Positions 26,724 through 36,348 are shown, numbered from the stretch's first letter. The stretch: 64,000 nt of DNA from Streptococcus cristatus AS 1.3089 (GCF_000385925.1 NC_021175.1:937501-1001500), one strand, 5' to 3'. Made by a program: numbers and translations. Notes: generated from the letters alone by a model not told the origin.

Positions 26724-27662
26724 ATGAAGCTTTTCTCCCTCAATTCCAATCACTCAATCGCTGAGAAGATTGCTGAAGCTGCTGGTCTACCGTTAGGCAA
26801 GCTCTCTTCCCGTCAATTTTCTGATGGCGAGATTCAGATTAACATTGAGGAGAGTGTCCGTGGCTACGATATTTACATCATTCAATCCACCAGCTTTCCG
26901 GTCAATAATCACTTGATGGAGTTATTGATTATGGTCGATGCTTGTAAACGAGCAAGTGCCAATACCGTGACCGTTGTCATGCCCTATTTCGGTTATGCCC
27001 GCCAAGATCGGACGGCTGCTCCTCGCGAGCCAATCACTGCAAAACTCGTTGCCAATATGCTGGTTGGAGCTGGCGTAGACAGAGTTATCTCACTTGACCT
27101 TCACGCCGTCCAAGTACAAGGCTTCTTTGATATCCCAGTCGATAACCTCTTCACAATTCCGTTGTTTGCTGAACATTATTGCAACATGGGCTTAACTGGT
27201 GAGGATGTCGTCGTTGTCAGTCCGAAAAATTCTGGCGTCAAGCGCGCTCGTAGTTTGGCAGAATATCTTGATGCTCCAATCGCTATCATCGACTATGGTG
27301 AAGATGAAGCAGGACGCTCTGAAGGCTATATCATCGGTGATGTTGAAGGCAGAAAAGCGATTTTGATTGACGATATCTTAAATACTGGACGTACTTTCTC
27401 AGAAGCTGCTAAAATCGTCGAACGCGAAGGAGCTGTCGAAATCTATGCCGTATCTAGTCATGGCTTATTTGCAGATAAGGCTGCAGAATTGCTAGACAAT
27501 GTCCCTATCCGAGAAATCTTGGTGACTGACTCTGTTGATACGAAAGAAAAGACTCCGAAGAATGTTCACTACATCACAGCCAGCGAGTTGATTGGCGATG
27601 CTATCGTGCGTATCCAAGAAAGAAGACCAGTCAGCCCACTATTTGCTTTTCAAAAGAAATAA
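26724..27662 (+). CDS. prs2: Ribose-phosphate pyrophosphokinase, second type
   Basis: 312 residues from ATG 26724. Motifs: [30 protein letters not shown] (catalytic loop), [12 protein letters not shown] and the PRPP loop [13 protein letters not shown]. It makes PRPP from ribose 5-phosphate and ATP. The start is odd: no ribosome-binding site precedes 26724, whereas an ATG at 26707 reads MSDKKI then stops. The run of seven A (26716-26722) would need to be eight to fuse MSDKKN to MKLFSLNS, the N-terminus seen in other streptococci. Either a real one-base deletion, slippage, or a sequencing error. Confidence 0.93.
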   Translation: MKLFSLNSNHSIAEKIAEAAGLPLGKLSSRQFSDGEIQINIEESVRGYDIYIIQSTSFPVNNHLMELLIMVDACKRASANTVTVVMPYFGYARQDRTAAPREPITAKLVANMLVGAGVDRVISLDLHAVQVQGFFDIPVDNLFTIPLFAEHYCNMGLTGEDVVVVSPKNSGVKRARSLAEYLDAPIAIIDYGEDEAGRSEGYIIGDVEGRKAILIDDILNTGRTFSEAAKIVEREGAVEIYAVSSHGLFADKAAELLDNVPIREILVTDSVDTKEKTPKNVHYITASELIGDAIVRIQERRPVSPLFAFQKK

Positions 27663-27674
27663 GAGATAAGATTC

Positions 27675-28787
27675 GTGATTTATTTAGATAATGCTGCTAC
27701 GACTGCCTTGTCGCCTGCCGCAATTGAGTCCATGACTCAGGCAATGACAATCTTCGGAAATCCATCCAGTACCCACAGCCACGGTCGAGAAGCCAATAAG
27801 CTGCTTAGGCAGGCTCGCGAAGATATTGCCAAGGTTCTACACACACAGAGTAAAAATGTTCTCTTCACCTCAGGAGGAACTGAAAGCAATAACACTGCCA
27901 TTAAGGGCTATGCCCTGCGGCATCAAGATCAAGGCAAACATATTATTACTACTGCCATTGAACACCATGCGGTTTTAGAACCTGTTGAATACTTGGTAGA
28001 GCACTTTGGCTTTGAATCCACTATTATTCAGCCAGTGGATGGGCAAATCCGAACTGAAGATATCAAGAATGCCCTCAGACCGGATACTATCCTCGTCTCA
28101 GTCATGGCTGTCAATAATGAAACAGGCTACATTTTGCCGATTCAAGAAATTGGTGAATTGCTAAAAGATCATCCTGCTGCTTTTCATGTCGATGCAGTCC
28201 AAGCTGTCGGCAAGCTCCCTATCTATCCTGAAGGATGGGGAATCAATTTCTTGAGTGCCTCAGCCCACAAATTCCACGGCCCAAAAGGAGTCGGATTTCT
28301 CTATGCTGACCAGATGGATTTTGATAATTTCATGCATGGCGGCGATCAAGAAAATAAGCATCGAGCAGGTACAGAAAACCTCGTTTCGATTGTTGGGATG
28401 GCAACTGCCCTTTCTGAAAGTGTTGCCCATTTAGAGGAAAATCTGGCGCATGCCCAGCAGTTAAAAGATACTTTACTGGACAACCTAACGGATATAGACT
28501 ACTACCTAAACGAAAGTCAGCCTAGCCTGCCTTATGTTGTCAATATTGGATTTCCAAACCAAAAGAATGATCTTATCTTGCTTCAAATGGACCTTAATGG
28601 CTTTTCAATCTCGACTGGCTCTGCTTGTACAGCAGGAGCTGTTCAGCCCAGCCATGTCCTTCAAGCCCTCTATGGGCGAGATTCTGAACGCCTAAAAGAA
28701 TCCATTCGTATCAGTGTGTCAGACCAAACTAGCATCCAAGAAATCAAACTCTTCAGCCAAAAACTAAAAGAAATACTAGGAGGATAA
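27675..28787 (+). CDS. Cysteine desulfurase (NifS/IscS family)
   Basis: 370 residues beginning with GTG (VIYLDNAATT, the invariant start of the family). The PLP lysine lies in ASAHKFHGPKGVGF and the catalytic cysteine in ISTGSACTAGAVQPSHV. It removes sulfur from cysteine as enzyme persulfide for Fe-S clusters or thiolated cofactors. It follows prs by 12 bp and precedes the DUF1831 gene by 1 bp. A second family member at 51905 is paired with thiI, so this one presumably serves another acceptor. Confidence 0.92.
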   Translation: MIYLDNAATTALSPAAIESMTQAMTIFGNPSSTHSHGREANKLLRQAREDIAKVLHTQSKNVLFTSGGTESNNTAIKGYALRHQDQGKHIITTAIEHHAVLEPVEYLVEHFGFESTIIQPVDGQIRTEDIKNALRPDTILVSVMAVNNETGYILPIQEIGELLKDHPAAFHVDAVQAVGKLPIYPEGWGINFLSASAHKFHGPKGVGFLYADQMDFDNFMHGGDQENKHRAGTENLVSIVGMATALSESVAHLEENLAHAQQLKDTLLDNLTDIDYYLNESQPSLPYVVNIGFPNQKNDLILLQMDLNGFSISTGSACTAGAVQPSHVLQALYGRDSERLKESIRISVSDQTSIQEIKLFSQKLKEILGG

Positions 28788-28788
28788 G

Positions 28789-29136
28789 ATGGCTTTTCAA
28801 ACATCTGTTAGCTTAGCAAACTGCAACTTCACCTATTCGCTCCATCCAAACGTTAAAAAATTTGCCTTGCGGGACAACACATTCGTTGAAACAAAAGTTG
28901 GAAATTACGAGCTTTCTCGCTTACTAGAGGAGGTGCCCAACAGTGGCGATGGATTCTTGCTTAAGATTATCATCAATAAGGATTTAAACGGAGCAAAAAT
29001 CAATATTACCGACAAATCTGGTTTAAGACTGGTTAATATCTTCAAATCAGAAAAACATGATATCATTCAGCAAAAATTCTATTTCCTGATGGATAGTTTA
29101 GTTGAAAGAGACATTTTTGAAAAAACACCCCAATAA
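28789..29136 (+). CDS. DUF1831 family protein
   Basis: 115 residues, soluble, no signal peptide, with DGFLLKIIINKDLNGAKINITDKSGLRLVNIFK in the middle. It matches by size and position the DUF1831 proteins that follow a NifS-type desulfurase in streptococci. Starting two bases after the desulfurase stop, it is likely a partner or chaperone of that enzyme; function is not established. AGGAGG lies inside the end of the desulfurase gene. Confidence 0.8.
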   Translation: MAFQTSVSLANCNFTYSLHPNVKKFALRDNTFVETKVGNYELSRLLEEVPNSGDGFLLKIIINKDLNGAKINITDKSGLRLVNIFKSEKHDIIQQKFYFLMDSLVERDIFEKTPQ

Positions 29137-29251
29137 AACGGTGAGACAATGAACTAATTGTTCAAAAATAGAGCTTGCTCACTTGTTTCTAAACTCCCAA
29201 ACCCTTGAGCTGGAAACTATCTCATCACAAGCTTTTGAACAGGATAAAAAA

Positions 29252-29426
29252 GAGGCTGGGACAAAAGTCCTAGCCTCTCAATGGTCTTTGGATTGTCAAG
29301 CAAGACGCAGTGGTTGAGTGGGCTCTATTACGCTGATTTCATCAGCTTTTACAGCCCTACTCAACTGTGCGGAGGTGGAACTACGAAATCGAATTCTAAC
29401 GAATTACCGATTTCTGTCCCACTCTC
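29252..29426 (+). repeat. 175-bp MITE-like element, copy C
   Basis: Same orientation as copy A, between DUF1831 and rex. Its outer hairpins plus flanking A/T runs could separate the nifS and rex transcripts. The 110 bases left of it hold no gene. Confidence 0.9.
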
Positions 29427-29536
29427 TTTTCTGCGCTATTAGTTTTACTTATTGGCATTAGCATATTTTGCTCATCAAATTAGTTGATTTTTTCACAAAC
29501 TTTCTATAAAATAGAAAATAGAAAGGTCGTGATTTT

Positions 29537-30184
29537 GTGAAAACTGAAAAAAGCAATTCTATTCCCCGTGCTACTGCTAAGCGGCTCTCGCTCTACTATC
29601 GAATTTTCAAACGATTTAACTCTGAGAATATCGAAAAAGCCAATTCAAAACAAATCGCAGAGGCGATTGGAATCGACTCTGCTACTGTTCGGCGTGATTT
29701 TTCTTACTTCGGTGAGTTGGGGCGCAGAGGTTTTGGCTACGATGTCAAGAAACTCATGAATTTCTTTGCCAATCTTCTCAACGATAACTCGATTACAAAT
29801 GTCATGATTGTTGGTGTCGGAAATATGGGACGTGCTCTTTTACACTACCGTTTTCACGAACGCAATAAAATGAAAATCGTGATGGCCTTTGATACAGATG
29901 ATTATTCTGATGTCGGAACCACCACAAATGATGGAATTCCTATTTACGGAATTTCTCAAATTAAAGAAAAAGTCCAAGAAGGAAATGTAAAGACTGCCAT
30001 TCTGACAGTACCAAGTGTTAAGGCGCAAGAAGTCGCATCCATCTTGGTAGATGCTGGTATCAAAGGAATTCTCTGCTTCTCTCCTGTGCACTTGTCTGTC
30101 CCTAAAGATGTTGTTGTGCAGTACGTAGACCTAACCAGCGAACTCCAAACCTTGCTCTATTTCATGAGAAAAGATGATGAGTAA
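29537..30184 (+). CDS. rex: Redox-sensing transcriptional repressor Rex
   Basis: 215 residues starting at GTG with AAAGG upstream. The N-terminal winged helix ([48 protein letters not shown]) is followed by the Rossmann NADH domain ([18 protein letters not shown]) and the C-terminal swapped helix. Rex represses fermentation and redox genes when NAD is high relative to NADH. Gene context (nifS-like genes upstream, glutamine amidotransferase and radC downstream) is conserved in streptococci. No Rex palindrome was found near ldh. Confidence 0.95.
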   Translation: MKTEKSNSIPRATAKRLSLYYRIFKRFNSENIEKANSKQIAEAIGIDSATVRRDFSYFGELGRRGFGYDVKKLMNFFANLLNDNSITNVMIVGVGNMGRALLHYRFHERNKMKIVMAFDTDDYSDVGTTTNDGIPIYGISQIKEKVQEGNVKTAILTVPSVKAQEVASILVDAGIKGILCFSPVHLSVPKDVVVQYVDLTSELQTLLYFMRKDDE

Positions 30185-30208
30185 GATGAGAAAGGAAACA
30201 TCCACTTT

Positions 30209-30901
30209 ATGAAAAAACCGATTATCGGTATAACAGGAAACCAAAGGGACATCCCAAATGACCAATTCATTCATATAAGTTATACTGCAACTGGCTTTAT
30301 TGAGGGAATCAAACAAGTCGGAGGCATTCCAATTATCTTGCCCATTGGTGATGAGGAATTAGCCGAGTCTTATATTACTATGATTGACAAACTGATTTTG
30401 ACTGGTGGGCAAAATGTCAACCCTCATTTCTACGGCGAAGAGCAGACTATCGTAAGTGACGATTATCTGCTTCAAAGGGATCTCTTTGAACTGGCTCTCA
30501 TCCGAGAAGCGCGAAAGCAAAACAAGCCTATTTTTGGCGTCTGTCGCGGTACCCAGCTTTACAATGTCGCCATGGGTGGCACACTTCACCAAGACATTGA
30601 AAATCACTGGCAAGATAGCACCGCTCAATATACCACACAGACTATGGTCACTAAAAACGGCTCCATCCTCCATGAATTATACGGTTCTACTTGCCAAATT
30701 AACTCATTCCATCACCAAAGTATCAAAGATTTAGCAAGAAATTTGGAAGTTATTGCCTACGATCCTAGTGACAAGGTCATTGAGGCGGTTACCTCGACTG
30801 ATGGGAGTCCCTTCCTCGGTGTTCAGTGGCATCCAGAATACCTCTTCCCTACAAGACCAGGGGATTTAGCCTTGTTTGATTATGTGGTTCATAAACTTTA
30901 G
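30209..30901 (+). CDS. Class I glutamine amidotransferase, PuuD-like
   Basis: 230 residues. [12 protein letters not shown] at the start, the nucleophile in [12 protein letters not shown] (Cys about 111), INSFHHQS and the catalytic His-Glu in VQWHPEYL identify a gamma-glutamyl-hydrolase type amidotransferase domain, as in PuuD (gamma-glutamyl-GABA hydrolase). The true substrate in streptococci is unknown; no polyamine genes are nearby. It follows rex by 24 bp and converges on radC with a 4-bp overlap of the 3' ends. Confidence 0.88.
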   Translation: MKKPIIGITGNQRDIPNDQFIHISYTATGFIEGIKQVGGIPIILPIGDEELAESYITMIDKLILTGGQNVNPHFYGEEQTIVSDDYLLQRDLFELALIREARKQNKPIFGVCRGTQLYNVAMGGTLHQDIENHWQDSTAQYTTQTMVTKNGSILHELYGSTCQINSFHHQSIKDLARNLEVIAYDPSDKVIEAVTSTDGSPFLGVQWHPEYLFPTRPGDLALFDYVVHKL

Positions 30902-31581
30902 ATCAAATCCGTTTTTTCACGATAGCTATAATAATCATGTTTTGAGACGATTAAATGATCTAAAAGAACCAAGCCCATTAGCTCACAGGCCTCTTTCATA
31001 TGTTTGGTGACTTCGTCGTCATTCTTACTTGGCAGTGTTACTCCAGAAGGATGATTATGCACAAGTATAATAGCGGTCGCCAAGTGTTTAAGCGCATAAT
31101 GCAAAATTTCGCGCGGTTCAGCAATGCTTCTAGTTACCGTGCCTACAAAGATTGTCTGCTGATGGATAATCTGGTTTTGACTGTTGAGATAAATAGCGAC
31201 TAAACACTCCTGCTTTTTATCTCCCAATTCTACCTGCATTTTACGAGCCAGTTTTTGACTTCCAAGAATTTGCTCCCTCTCCAGCACTTCCGCCTTATTG
31301 ATACGGCAGCCAAGCTCAATAATAGCCTGTAACTCAACAGCCTTCACAGGCCCAATTCCCGAAATTGTCTGCAATTCTTGCAAAGTCAGATATTTCAAAT
31401 CATTCAAACTAGAAATCGATGATAAAATCTTTTGAGAAACTTGAAAGACAGTTTCTTTTTTGCTGCCTGTTCGCAAAAATATAGATAATAATTCCTGATT
31501 ACTGAGTTTATCCGCTCCTTCTCTTATCAGCCGTTCACGCGGCATCATGCTTATGTCATCCTGCAATGAAATACGATACAT
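30898..31581 (-). CDS. radC: RadC family protein (JAB/MPN domain)
   Basis: 227 residues: an N-terminal helix-hairpin-helix region ([28 protein letters not shown]) and a C-terminal JAMM-like metal motif ([17 protein letters not shown]). Although called DNA repair protein, its biochemical role is unclear. In several streptococci it is a late competence gene; I find no clear TACGAATA com-box upstream here (nearest is an imperfect ATCGAATTA). Good AAGGAGG site before the ATG. Confidence 0.92.
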   Translation of the reverse strand: MYRISLQDDISMMPRERLIREGADKLSNQELLSIFLRTGSKKETVFQVSQKILSSISSLNDLKYLTLQELQTISGIGPVKAVELQAIIELGCRINKAEVLEREQILGSQKLARKMQVELGDKKQECLVAIYLNSQNQIIHQQTIFVGTVTRSIAEPREILHYALKHLATAIILVHNHPSGVTLPSKNDDEVTKHMKEACELMGLVLLDHLIVSKHDYYSYREKTDLI

Positions 31582-31625
31582 ATCAACCTCCTTACCTATT
31601 AATTCGATATTCAGTAAAAAAAGAA

Positions 31626-31697
31626 CCTAAATAAATGAACTACATACCAAAAGGTTAGACACAAAATCTATCGATTAGGCGAGTTCATTTATTTAGG
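31626..31697. terminator. Long inverted repeat at the end of the type VII locus
   Basis: CCTAAATAAATGAACT (31626-31641) pairs perfectly with AGTTCATTTATTTAGG (31682-31697), a 16-bp stem around a 40-base loop. It lies 17 bp past the last gene of the lipase locus and 45 bp before radC begins. It may terminate; the length and the loop also recall a decayed insertion-sequence end, which I cannot confirm. Confidence 0.5.
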
Positions 31698-31714
31698 CTA
31701 TTTATTATTAATTG

Positions 31715-32029
31715 CTAAATCTTATCATATTTGTTGCTTGCTGTTGTAACAGCCTCTCTAACGGATGTAGACCATTGTCCCTTGATGGCACTATCTAAAG
31801 TATCATTAATCCCCTTGATAGCCAACTTTCCTTCCTTTGCAACTTTACTAATCGCTTCCTTAGATTTGGTCTTAATACCATCACTTTTACTAAGAATATG
31901 TGGAGCATAAACATTTGTTATCAAAGATTTTTCAATCTGTTTTTGAATAGCAAGCAGACGCGTTCCTAAATCATCGAAATTTCCTACAGTAAATACACCT
32001 GTAATATCCTCAGTTAATGTTGTTGCCAT
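31715..32029 (-). CDS. Small type VII secretion partner (WXG100/Lap-like)
   Basis: 104 residues, alpha-helical, no signal peptide and no transmembrane segment. A central stretch (IKTKSKEAISKVAKEGKLAIKG) is amphipathic and an IKGQWSTSV turn stands where WXG-type helical hairpins have their turn motif. It is the last of three genes lipase, 137-residue helical protein, this protein. In staphylococcal and streptococcal type VII loci such small helical proteins bind the LXG-type domain of the effector and carry it to the secretion machine. Assignment rests on size, fold and position. Confidence 0.65.
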   Translation of the reverse strand: MATTLTEDITGVFTVGNFDDLGTRLLAIQKQIEKSLITNVYAPHILSKSDGIKTKSKEAISKVAKEGKLAIKGINDTLDSAIKGQWSTSVREAVTTASNKYDKI

Positions 32030-32046
32030 TTTAGCATCACTTCCTT

Positions 32047-32460
32047 TTACTCTCTAGTTTTATTATTGTCATCTGCGGCTATTCTCCTACGCAGATAAGC
32101 CTCCTCTAACTTATCATCTAGATATCGTCTTTCTCGTCGGAAATTATCACTCTCTTTTAAAGATTCTAATTCCAATATTTTTTGCGCCTCCGTCAAGGCA
32201 TCTTCCGATAACATTTGGTAAGATTCCATCTCTCTATTAAGAATCCTATAAAAATCCTGATCCGCATCAGTAGATTTCAAATAATGTAACGTTTTTTCGT
32301 ACTTTTCATCAAGAATATTTTGTATGGCACGACGCGCAGTTTGAAAATAATCAATTCTTTCCTCAAATTCTTGCAACTTTTCTCGATGCCGCTCTTCCAA
32401 TTCTTCTAATTCTTTAGTTTTCTTTTCGACTTCACGTTGTGCTAATTCAAATTTCTCCAT
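32047..32460 (-). CDS. Helical targeting partner of the type VII lipase (Lap/TlaA-like)
   Basis: 137 residues, almost wholly charged alpha-helix with heptad-like repeats (REVEKKTKELEELEERHREKLQEF; then a second long helix and a third, EAQKILELESLKES). No signal peptide. Its start lies inside the last codons of the lipase gene (19-bp overlap), so translation is coupled. Known reverse-LXG lipases are secreted with two small helical proteins; this and the next gene fit that pair. The family number (DUF5344/DUF5082-like) is a suggestion only. Confidence 0.65.
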   Translation of the reverse strand: MEKFELAQREVEKKTKELEELEERHREKLQEFEERIDYFQTARRAIQNILDEKYEKTLHYLKSTDADQDFYRILNREMESYQMLSEDALTEAQKILELESLKESDNFRRERRYLDDKLEEAYLRRRIAADDNNKTRE

Positions 32461-33842
32461 TGATTGAATTCCCCTGCTAAAGCTATGTCTTCTTCGAGTT
32501 TTTTGTTTATACCAGCTGCAATTTTATCTTTTAATTTAGTCATTTCGTCTAATATTTGACTCGCTTTGTTGAGCTTATTTTGTAGAGAGATTTCTACATT
32601 TCCGACAACACTATCATGCGTGACACCACCAGCTGCAAAAGCCGATCTAATCTCATCAGGACTAAGACTACTGACCATAAACGGAGACTTGGTCGTTTCA
32701 AATAAAGACTCAACTTCTTCTACCCCTCTTTGTTTCTCAATCTTAATCTGATCCAAAACTTGCTGAGCAGCATTAACAAGAGCATTTGCACCAATAGTAG
32801 CTTGCTCGCTGTCTAGAAAAATTCGTTCGTTACTACTTAAGCCACCTCCGCTTTCTGTAAGTAAGCTTTTCATACCATAATACCGCAACATTCTTGTTTT
32901 TGTTTCTAGGATGAGGGCATTCGCATTTCCTTTTGCTGTATTGGTCACAACATTGCCGTTTTCATCAATGAGTTGACCTTTATTATTAAATCTCCAAGTA
33001 TTATAACTATGATATTTATCCCCCAGACTATAGATCTTATCTGCCTTTTCTTTCCAAGAAAGTTTATCATCCTGTAAAATTCGTAAAGATTCATCAACAA
33101 AACTAGCATCTGTCATATTGACATAAATGGCAACGCCTGTTTTATTCCCCAAAATGTTCCCCAAAAACATATCATTTGGATTTCTAAAGTTACGAAATTG
33201 CTCTGGATGCGCCTGCATATAGGCTATTTCTTCTTCCGAAACAATATTATGAATATCTGGACCATTAAAGCCAACATTATTCCATCCCATTTTTAAGGCA
33301 GTATAAAGTGCCATAGACTCTCCCAAAGAATGACCATTCGTTGTTATAATGGCATTGGGATTTTCTTTACGAACCTTTTTCTCTACTCGCTGGGCAAACT
33401 CTAATGCTGTTTTTGACTGAACATCTACAATGTTTTCGACAACTTCCTTTTTAACACTATCGTTAAAATGTCCTTCTAGAATGCCTTTGCCCATCCCTGA
33501 AATTGAGGGGAGACCTGTTATCATTTTATCCGTAAAACCCATACCTAGATTTTCAATGTCATTCAGGACATCTTTTTTATCTCCAAAATTGGTTCCAACA
33601 TAAGAAACCACTACCTGACTGTAGTCTACGTTCCCTTTATCATCAATAGGAGCAACAGCCATAGCTTGCATACTATTATCCGTTGGTTCAGCAGAATTAC
33701 CAATAGCATCAATAACTCGGAACTGACGGCCGTTTATGTCAATCGTTTCTCCAACTGATAATTGCTTATCAGGATTGTCTACTGGGTCAATCTCATAAAC
33801 ACGTGTTGCAATTTTATTATAATCCGCATCTGTTATGTTCAT
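32442..33842 (-). CDS. Type VII-secreted lipase with C-terminal LXG-like helical domain (TslA-like)
   Basis: 466 residues, no signal peptide. The N-terminal two thirds is an alpha/beta-hydrolase of the class 3 lipase type: VVVSYVGTNF forms the oxyanion strand, the nucleophile elbow is TTNGHSLGES (Ser172), with Asp224 and His278 (DKYHSYNTW) as plausible triad members. Residues about 330-466 are helical (ATIGANALVNAAQQVLDQI; NKLNKASQILDEMTKLKDK), resembling an LXG domain placed at the C-terminus. This reverse order, small helical partners downstream and lipoproteins next door match the staphylococcal effector TslA with its immunity lipoproteins. The start overlaps the stop of lipoprotein 1 (ATGA). 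Toxicity and secretion are inferred. Confidence 0.8.
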   Translation of the reverse strand: MNITDADYNKIATRVYEIDPVDNPDKQLSVGETIDINGRQFRVIDAIGNSAEPTDNSMQAMAVAPIDDKGNVDYSQVVVSYVGTNFGDKKDVLNDIENLGMGFTDKMITGLPSISGMGKGILEGHFNDSVKKEVVENIVDVQSKTALEFAQRVEKKVRKENPNAIITTNGHSLGESMALYTALKMGWNNVGFNGPDIHNIVSEEEIAYMQAHPEQFRNFRNPNDMFLGNILGNKTGVAIYVNMTDASFVDESLRILQDDKLSWKEKADKIYSLGDKYHSYNTWRFNNKGQLIDENGNVVTNTAKGNANALILETKTRMLRYYGMKSLLTESGGGLSSNERIFLDSEQATIGANALVNAAQQVLDQIKIEKQRGVEEVESLFETTKSPFMVSSLSPDEIRSAFAAGGVTHDSVVGNVEISLQNKLNKASQILDEMTKLKDKIAAGINKKLEEDIALAGEFNQWRNLN

Positions 33843-34267
33843 TTCTTCTCTCCATAATATATAACATTTATTTGGGTTTCCGATAATTTTGTATAACTAG
33901 TTGGAACTTCCTTTCGTTTTAGTACCTCCGAGTTATTATGATAAGATAACCCATAATGCTGTATATCGTAACTATCTTCTAAGTCTGTTGAAACTTCTAT
34001 TTTATCGTTTACCGAGAAATAAATGAATCTAGGTCTACCAAATCCGCCTTTTGAAATACTTTCAAACTCTATTTTATGAACATCTTCAAAATTATTGACC
34101 AAAAATAAAGCAAGAGCCTCTTCTTGTTTTCTAATTATCTTTTTCTCTTCTGCTGTCAATGTTACTTCCTCCTTCTGTTCTGTTTTTTTCTGCTGACTAC
34201 AGGCACTGAGCGTTCCCAACCCTAGAAATCCAATAAATACTATCAAAAGTAACTTAAATATTTTCAT
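33839..34267 (-). CDS. Lipoprotein 1, putative immunity protein of the lipase
   Basis: 142 residues with a lipoprotein signal peptide (KLLLIVFIGFLGLGTLSAC, lipobox LSAC). The mature part has a Lys/Glu-rich linker, a long helix (LTAEEKKIIRKQEEALALFLVNNFEDV) and then beta strands ending VIYYG, the layout of small cystatin-like (DUF4467-type) lipoproteins such as TilA. It is translationally coupled to the intact lipase and is thus the likely cognate immunity protein, acting outside the membrane. Own promoter with a cre-like site about 65-95 bases upstream. Confidence 0.8.
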   Translation of the reverse strand: MKIFKLLLIVFIGFLGLGTLSACSQQKKTEQKEEVTLTAEEKKIIRKQEEALALFLVNNFEDVHKIEFESISKGGFGRPRFIYFSVNDKIEVSTDLEDSYDIQHYGLSYHNNSEVLKRKEVPTSYTKLSETQINVIYYGEKK

Positions 34268-34322
34268 AAATACTCCTTTCCTTTATAGAGTTCAAAATCT
34301 TCAACTATGCTGACATAGTTAT

Positions 34323-34362
34323 ATTATAGCAAAATAATTATAAAATAAGCAAGCGCTTACAT
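34323..34362 (-). promoter_or_regulatory. Promoter and cre-like site of lipoprotein 1
   Basis: TTGCTT-18 bp-TATAAT on the minus strand (34352-34323), with TGTAAGCGCTTGCT overlapping the -35. Lipoproteins 2 and 3 have the same arrangement (CTGCTT-18-TATAAT at 35068-35039 and 35732-35703; TGTAAACGCCTGCT over the -35). A cre-like TGAAAGCGTTCTA lies upstream of lipoprotein 7 (38209-38221). Confidence 0.5.
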
Positions 34363-34394
34363 CTTTCGTAATCCCTTTTAATATAATAAACTAA

Positions 34395-34563
34395 ATCTTA
34401 TGTACTTTTACTGACTCAACAGAAGCATCAATGACTCGGAATTTCGACCGTTAACGTCAAATTCCTTTCCCACACTAAATTGTTCTTCTGCTTTATACTC
34501 TTTTGGATCCAAACTATAGGCTTTATTAGATATTATGTTGTAATCTTTATCAGTCAATCGCAC
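34395..34563 (-). pseudogene. Lipase 5' remnant 1
   Basis: Directly after the stop of lipoprotein 2 the frame GTG CGA... reads VRLTDKDYNIISNKAYSLD, later EEQFSVGKEFDVNGR, and after a one-base shift FRVIDASVESV. This aligns with the first 50 residues of the intact lipase (MNITDADYNKIATRVYEID...LSVGETIDINGRQFRVIDA). Nothing of the catalytic domain remains. Confidence 0.8.
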
Positions 34564-34566
34564 TAT

Positions 34567-34983
34567 TTAATAATCCTCGTAATAAATAACCTCTACTCCG
34601 TCTAAACTAGTTAACTGTGTTGGAGGTTTCTTCTCTATCAAATGAAAGTCTTGAGGATCATATCCTATTGAATAATATCCATCTTTACTTTCCAACTCTG
34701 TTGGTAAAATATAACTATTATCATTGACCTTTATAGTGATTGTATCACCCGTCCCAAAACCACCTTTATGAAAATTTACAAATTCTATTTTTTTCACATC
34801 TTCATAATGATTAACCAGATACAACGCGATTTTTTCTTCTTCTTTACGAAGTTTCTTTTTCTCCTCTGTTGTCAATGTAACTTCCTCCTTCTGTTCTGTT
34901 TTTCTTTGTTGACTACAGGCACTGAGTGTTCCCAATCCTAGAAATCCAATAAATACTACCAAAAATAACTTAGGTATTTTCAT
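34567..34983 (-). CDS. Lipoprotein 2, orphan immunity protein
   Basis: 138 residues; signal peptide and lipobox LSAC nearly identical to lipoprotein 1, mature domain clearly different (KKIEFVNFHKGGFGTGDTITIKVND; ends VIYYEDY). The conserved secretion half with a variable sensor half is typical of immunity families matching different effectors. The lipase that once followed it is reduced to remnant 1. Confidence 0.78.
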   Translation of the reverse strand: MKIPKLFLVVFIGFLGLGTLSACSQQRKTEQKEEVTLTTEEKKKLRKEEEKIALYLVNHYEDVKKIEFVNFHKGGFGTGDTITIKVNDNSYILPTELESKDGYYSIGYDPQDFHLIEKKPPTQLTSLDGVEVIYYEDY

Positions 34984-35084
34984 AAATACTCCTTTTCTTT
35001 ATAAAGTTCAAAATCTTCAACTATGCTAACATAGTTATATTATAGCAAAATGATTATAAACCAAGCAGGCGTTTACATCTACAG

Positions 35085-35224
35085 AAGCATTAATGACTCG
35101 GTATTTCAACTGTTGACATAAAAAATTTGACCTAATTTCTTTGCGAGTCTTCATTGTTTTTAGGAGCTAATTTGTAAAACTTTTTTGCTATTTATTTGTA
35201 AACTTCATCAGTTACACTATTCAT
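35085..35224 (-). pseudogene. Lipase 5' remnant 2
   Basis: Starts with ATG overlapping the stop of lipoprotein 3 (ATGA). Reads MNSVTDEVYK-stop-IAKKFYKLAPKN and ends with YRVINASVD-like sequence; two in-frame stops. Aligns with the start of the intact lipase. Confidence 0.65.
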
Positions 35225-35647
35225 TTTCTTCCCTCATAATAAATCACTTTCTCTTTCAGCTCATCTATATTTGAAAATGAAGAAGGAGCTTCTTTTCTTA
35301 CTAAAAATTTTGAACTTTGATGATAACCCAAAGAATAATGATCAATATCATATGTGTCCTGCAGACTAGAATCCACAAGAAGTTTATCGTTAATTTTCAT
35401 ATATGCCACATCGGAAGTTCCAAACCACCTTTTACTATACTTATAAATTCTATTTTTCAATATCCTCAAAATTATTAATCAAAAATAAAGCAAGAGCCTC
35501 TTCTTGTTTTCTGATTATCCTTTTTTCTTCTGCTGTCAATGTTAACTCCTCCTTCTGTCCTGTTTTTTTCTGCTGACTACAGGCACTGAGTGTTCCTATC
35601 CCTAGAAATCCAATAAAGACTATCAAAAGCAACTTAGATATTTTCAT
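35221..35647 (-). pseudogene. Lipoprotein 3, frameshifted
   Basis: Signal peptide with lipobox LSAC and the helix up to NNFEDIEK are intact, then the frame is lost near 35460; the C-terminal half (WFGTSDVAYMKINDKLLVD to VIYYEGRK) continues in another frame. Comparison with lipoproteins 1 and 4 suggests two single-base losses about 30 bases apart. As it stands a 65-residue product without the sensor domain would be made. Confidence 0.8.
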
Positions 35648-35769
35648 AAATACTCCTTTCCTTTATAAATCTCAAAATCTTCAACTATTCTAACATAGTT
35701 ATATTATAGCAAAATGATTATAAACCAAGCAGGCGTTTACATCTTTTGCAATCCCTCTAATATCAATAA

Positions 35770-35926
35770 AACTAAATCTCATCTACCATCATAGAATAAC
35801 TCAAAATTTTCGACCGTGACCATCAATCAATTCTCCAACTGATTATTGTTTCTCTGAATGATCTAGTGTATCAAACTCATAAACATAGGTCGTAATTGTA
35901 TAATAATCTGCATCCGTTATATTCAT
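35770..35926 (-). pseudogene. Lipase 5' remnant 3
   Basis: The best preserved remnant: MNITDADYYTITTYVYEFD, then stop, then SVGELIDGHGRKF-stop-VI. It starts with ATG overlapping the stop of lipoprotein 4. Identical in its first seven residues to the intact lipase. Confidence 0.82.
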
Positions 35927-36348
35927 TTATTTTCTCCATAATATACAACATATAATTGAGCCTCTGATAATTTTGTAAATTTAGAAGGAACTTCCTTACG
36001 TTTTAGTTCCTCTGAGCTATTATGATAGACCAAGCCATAATGCTGTATATCGTAACTATCTTTTAAGTCTGTTGAAACTTCTATTTTATCGTTTACCGAG
36101 AAATAAATGAATCTAGGTCTACCAAGTCCGCCTTTTGAAATACTTACAAACTCTATTTTATGAACATCCTCAAAATTATTGACCAAAAATAAAGCAAGAG
36201 CCTCTTCTTGTTTTCTGATTATCCTTTTCTCTTCAGCTGTCAATGTTAACTCCTCCTTCTGTCCGTTTTTCTGTTGACTACAGGCACTGAGTGTTCCCAA
36301 CCCTAGAAATCCAATAAATACTATCAAAAGTAACTTAGATATTTTCAT
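35923..36348 (-). CDS. Lipoprotein 4, orphan immunity protein
   Basis: 141 residues, very close to lipoprotein 1 over the whole length (VHKIEFVSISKGGLGRPRFIYFSVNDKIEVSTDLKDSYDIQHYGL), lipobox LSAC. It therefore probably protects against the same or a closely related lipase. Followed by remnant 3. Its upstream region has lost the clear cre-like sequence. Confidence 0.78.
   Translation of the reverse strand: MKISKLLLIVFIGFLGLGTLSACSQQKNGQKEELTLTAEEKRIIRKQEEALALFLVNNFEDVHKIEFVSISKGGLGRPRFIYFSVNDKIEVSTDLKDSYDIQHYGLVYHNSSEELKRKEVPSKFTKLSEAQLYVVYYGENK

Noticed and set aside
31560..31610. Competence (ComX) box upstream of radC
   Set aside because: The nearest sequence, ATCGAATTA, differs too much from TACGAATA.
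31626..31697. Insertion-sequence end
   Set aside because: The 16-bp inverted repeat could be one, but no transposase fragment is readable nearby, so I list it only as a hairpin/terminator.
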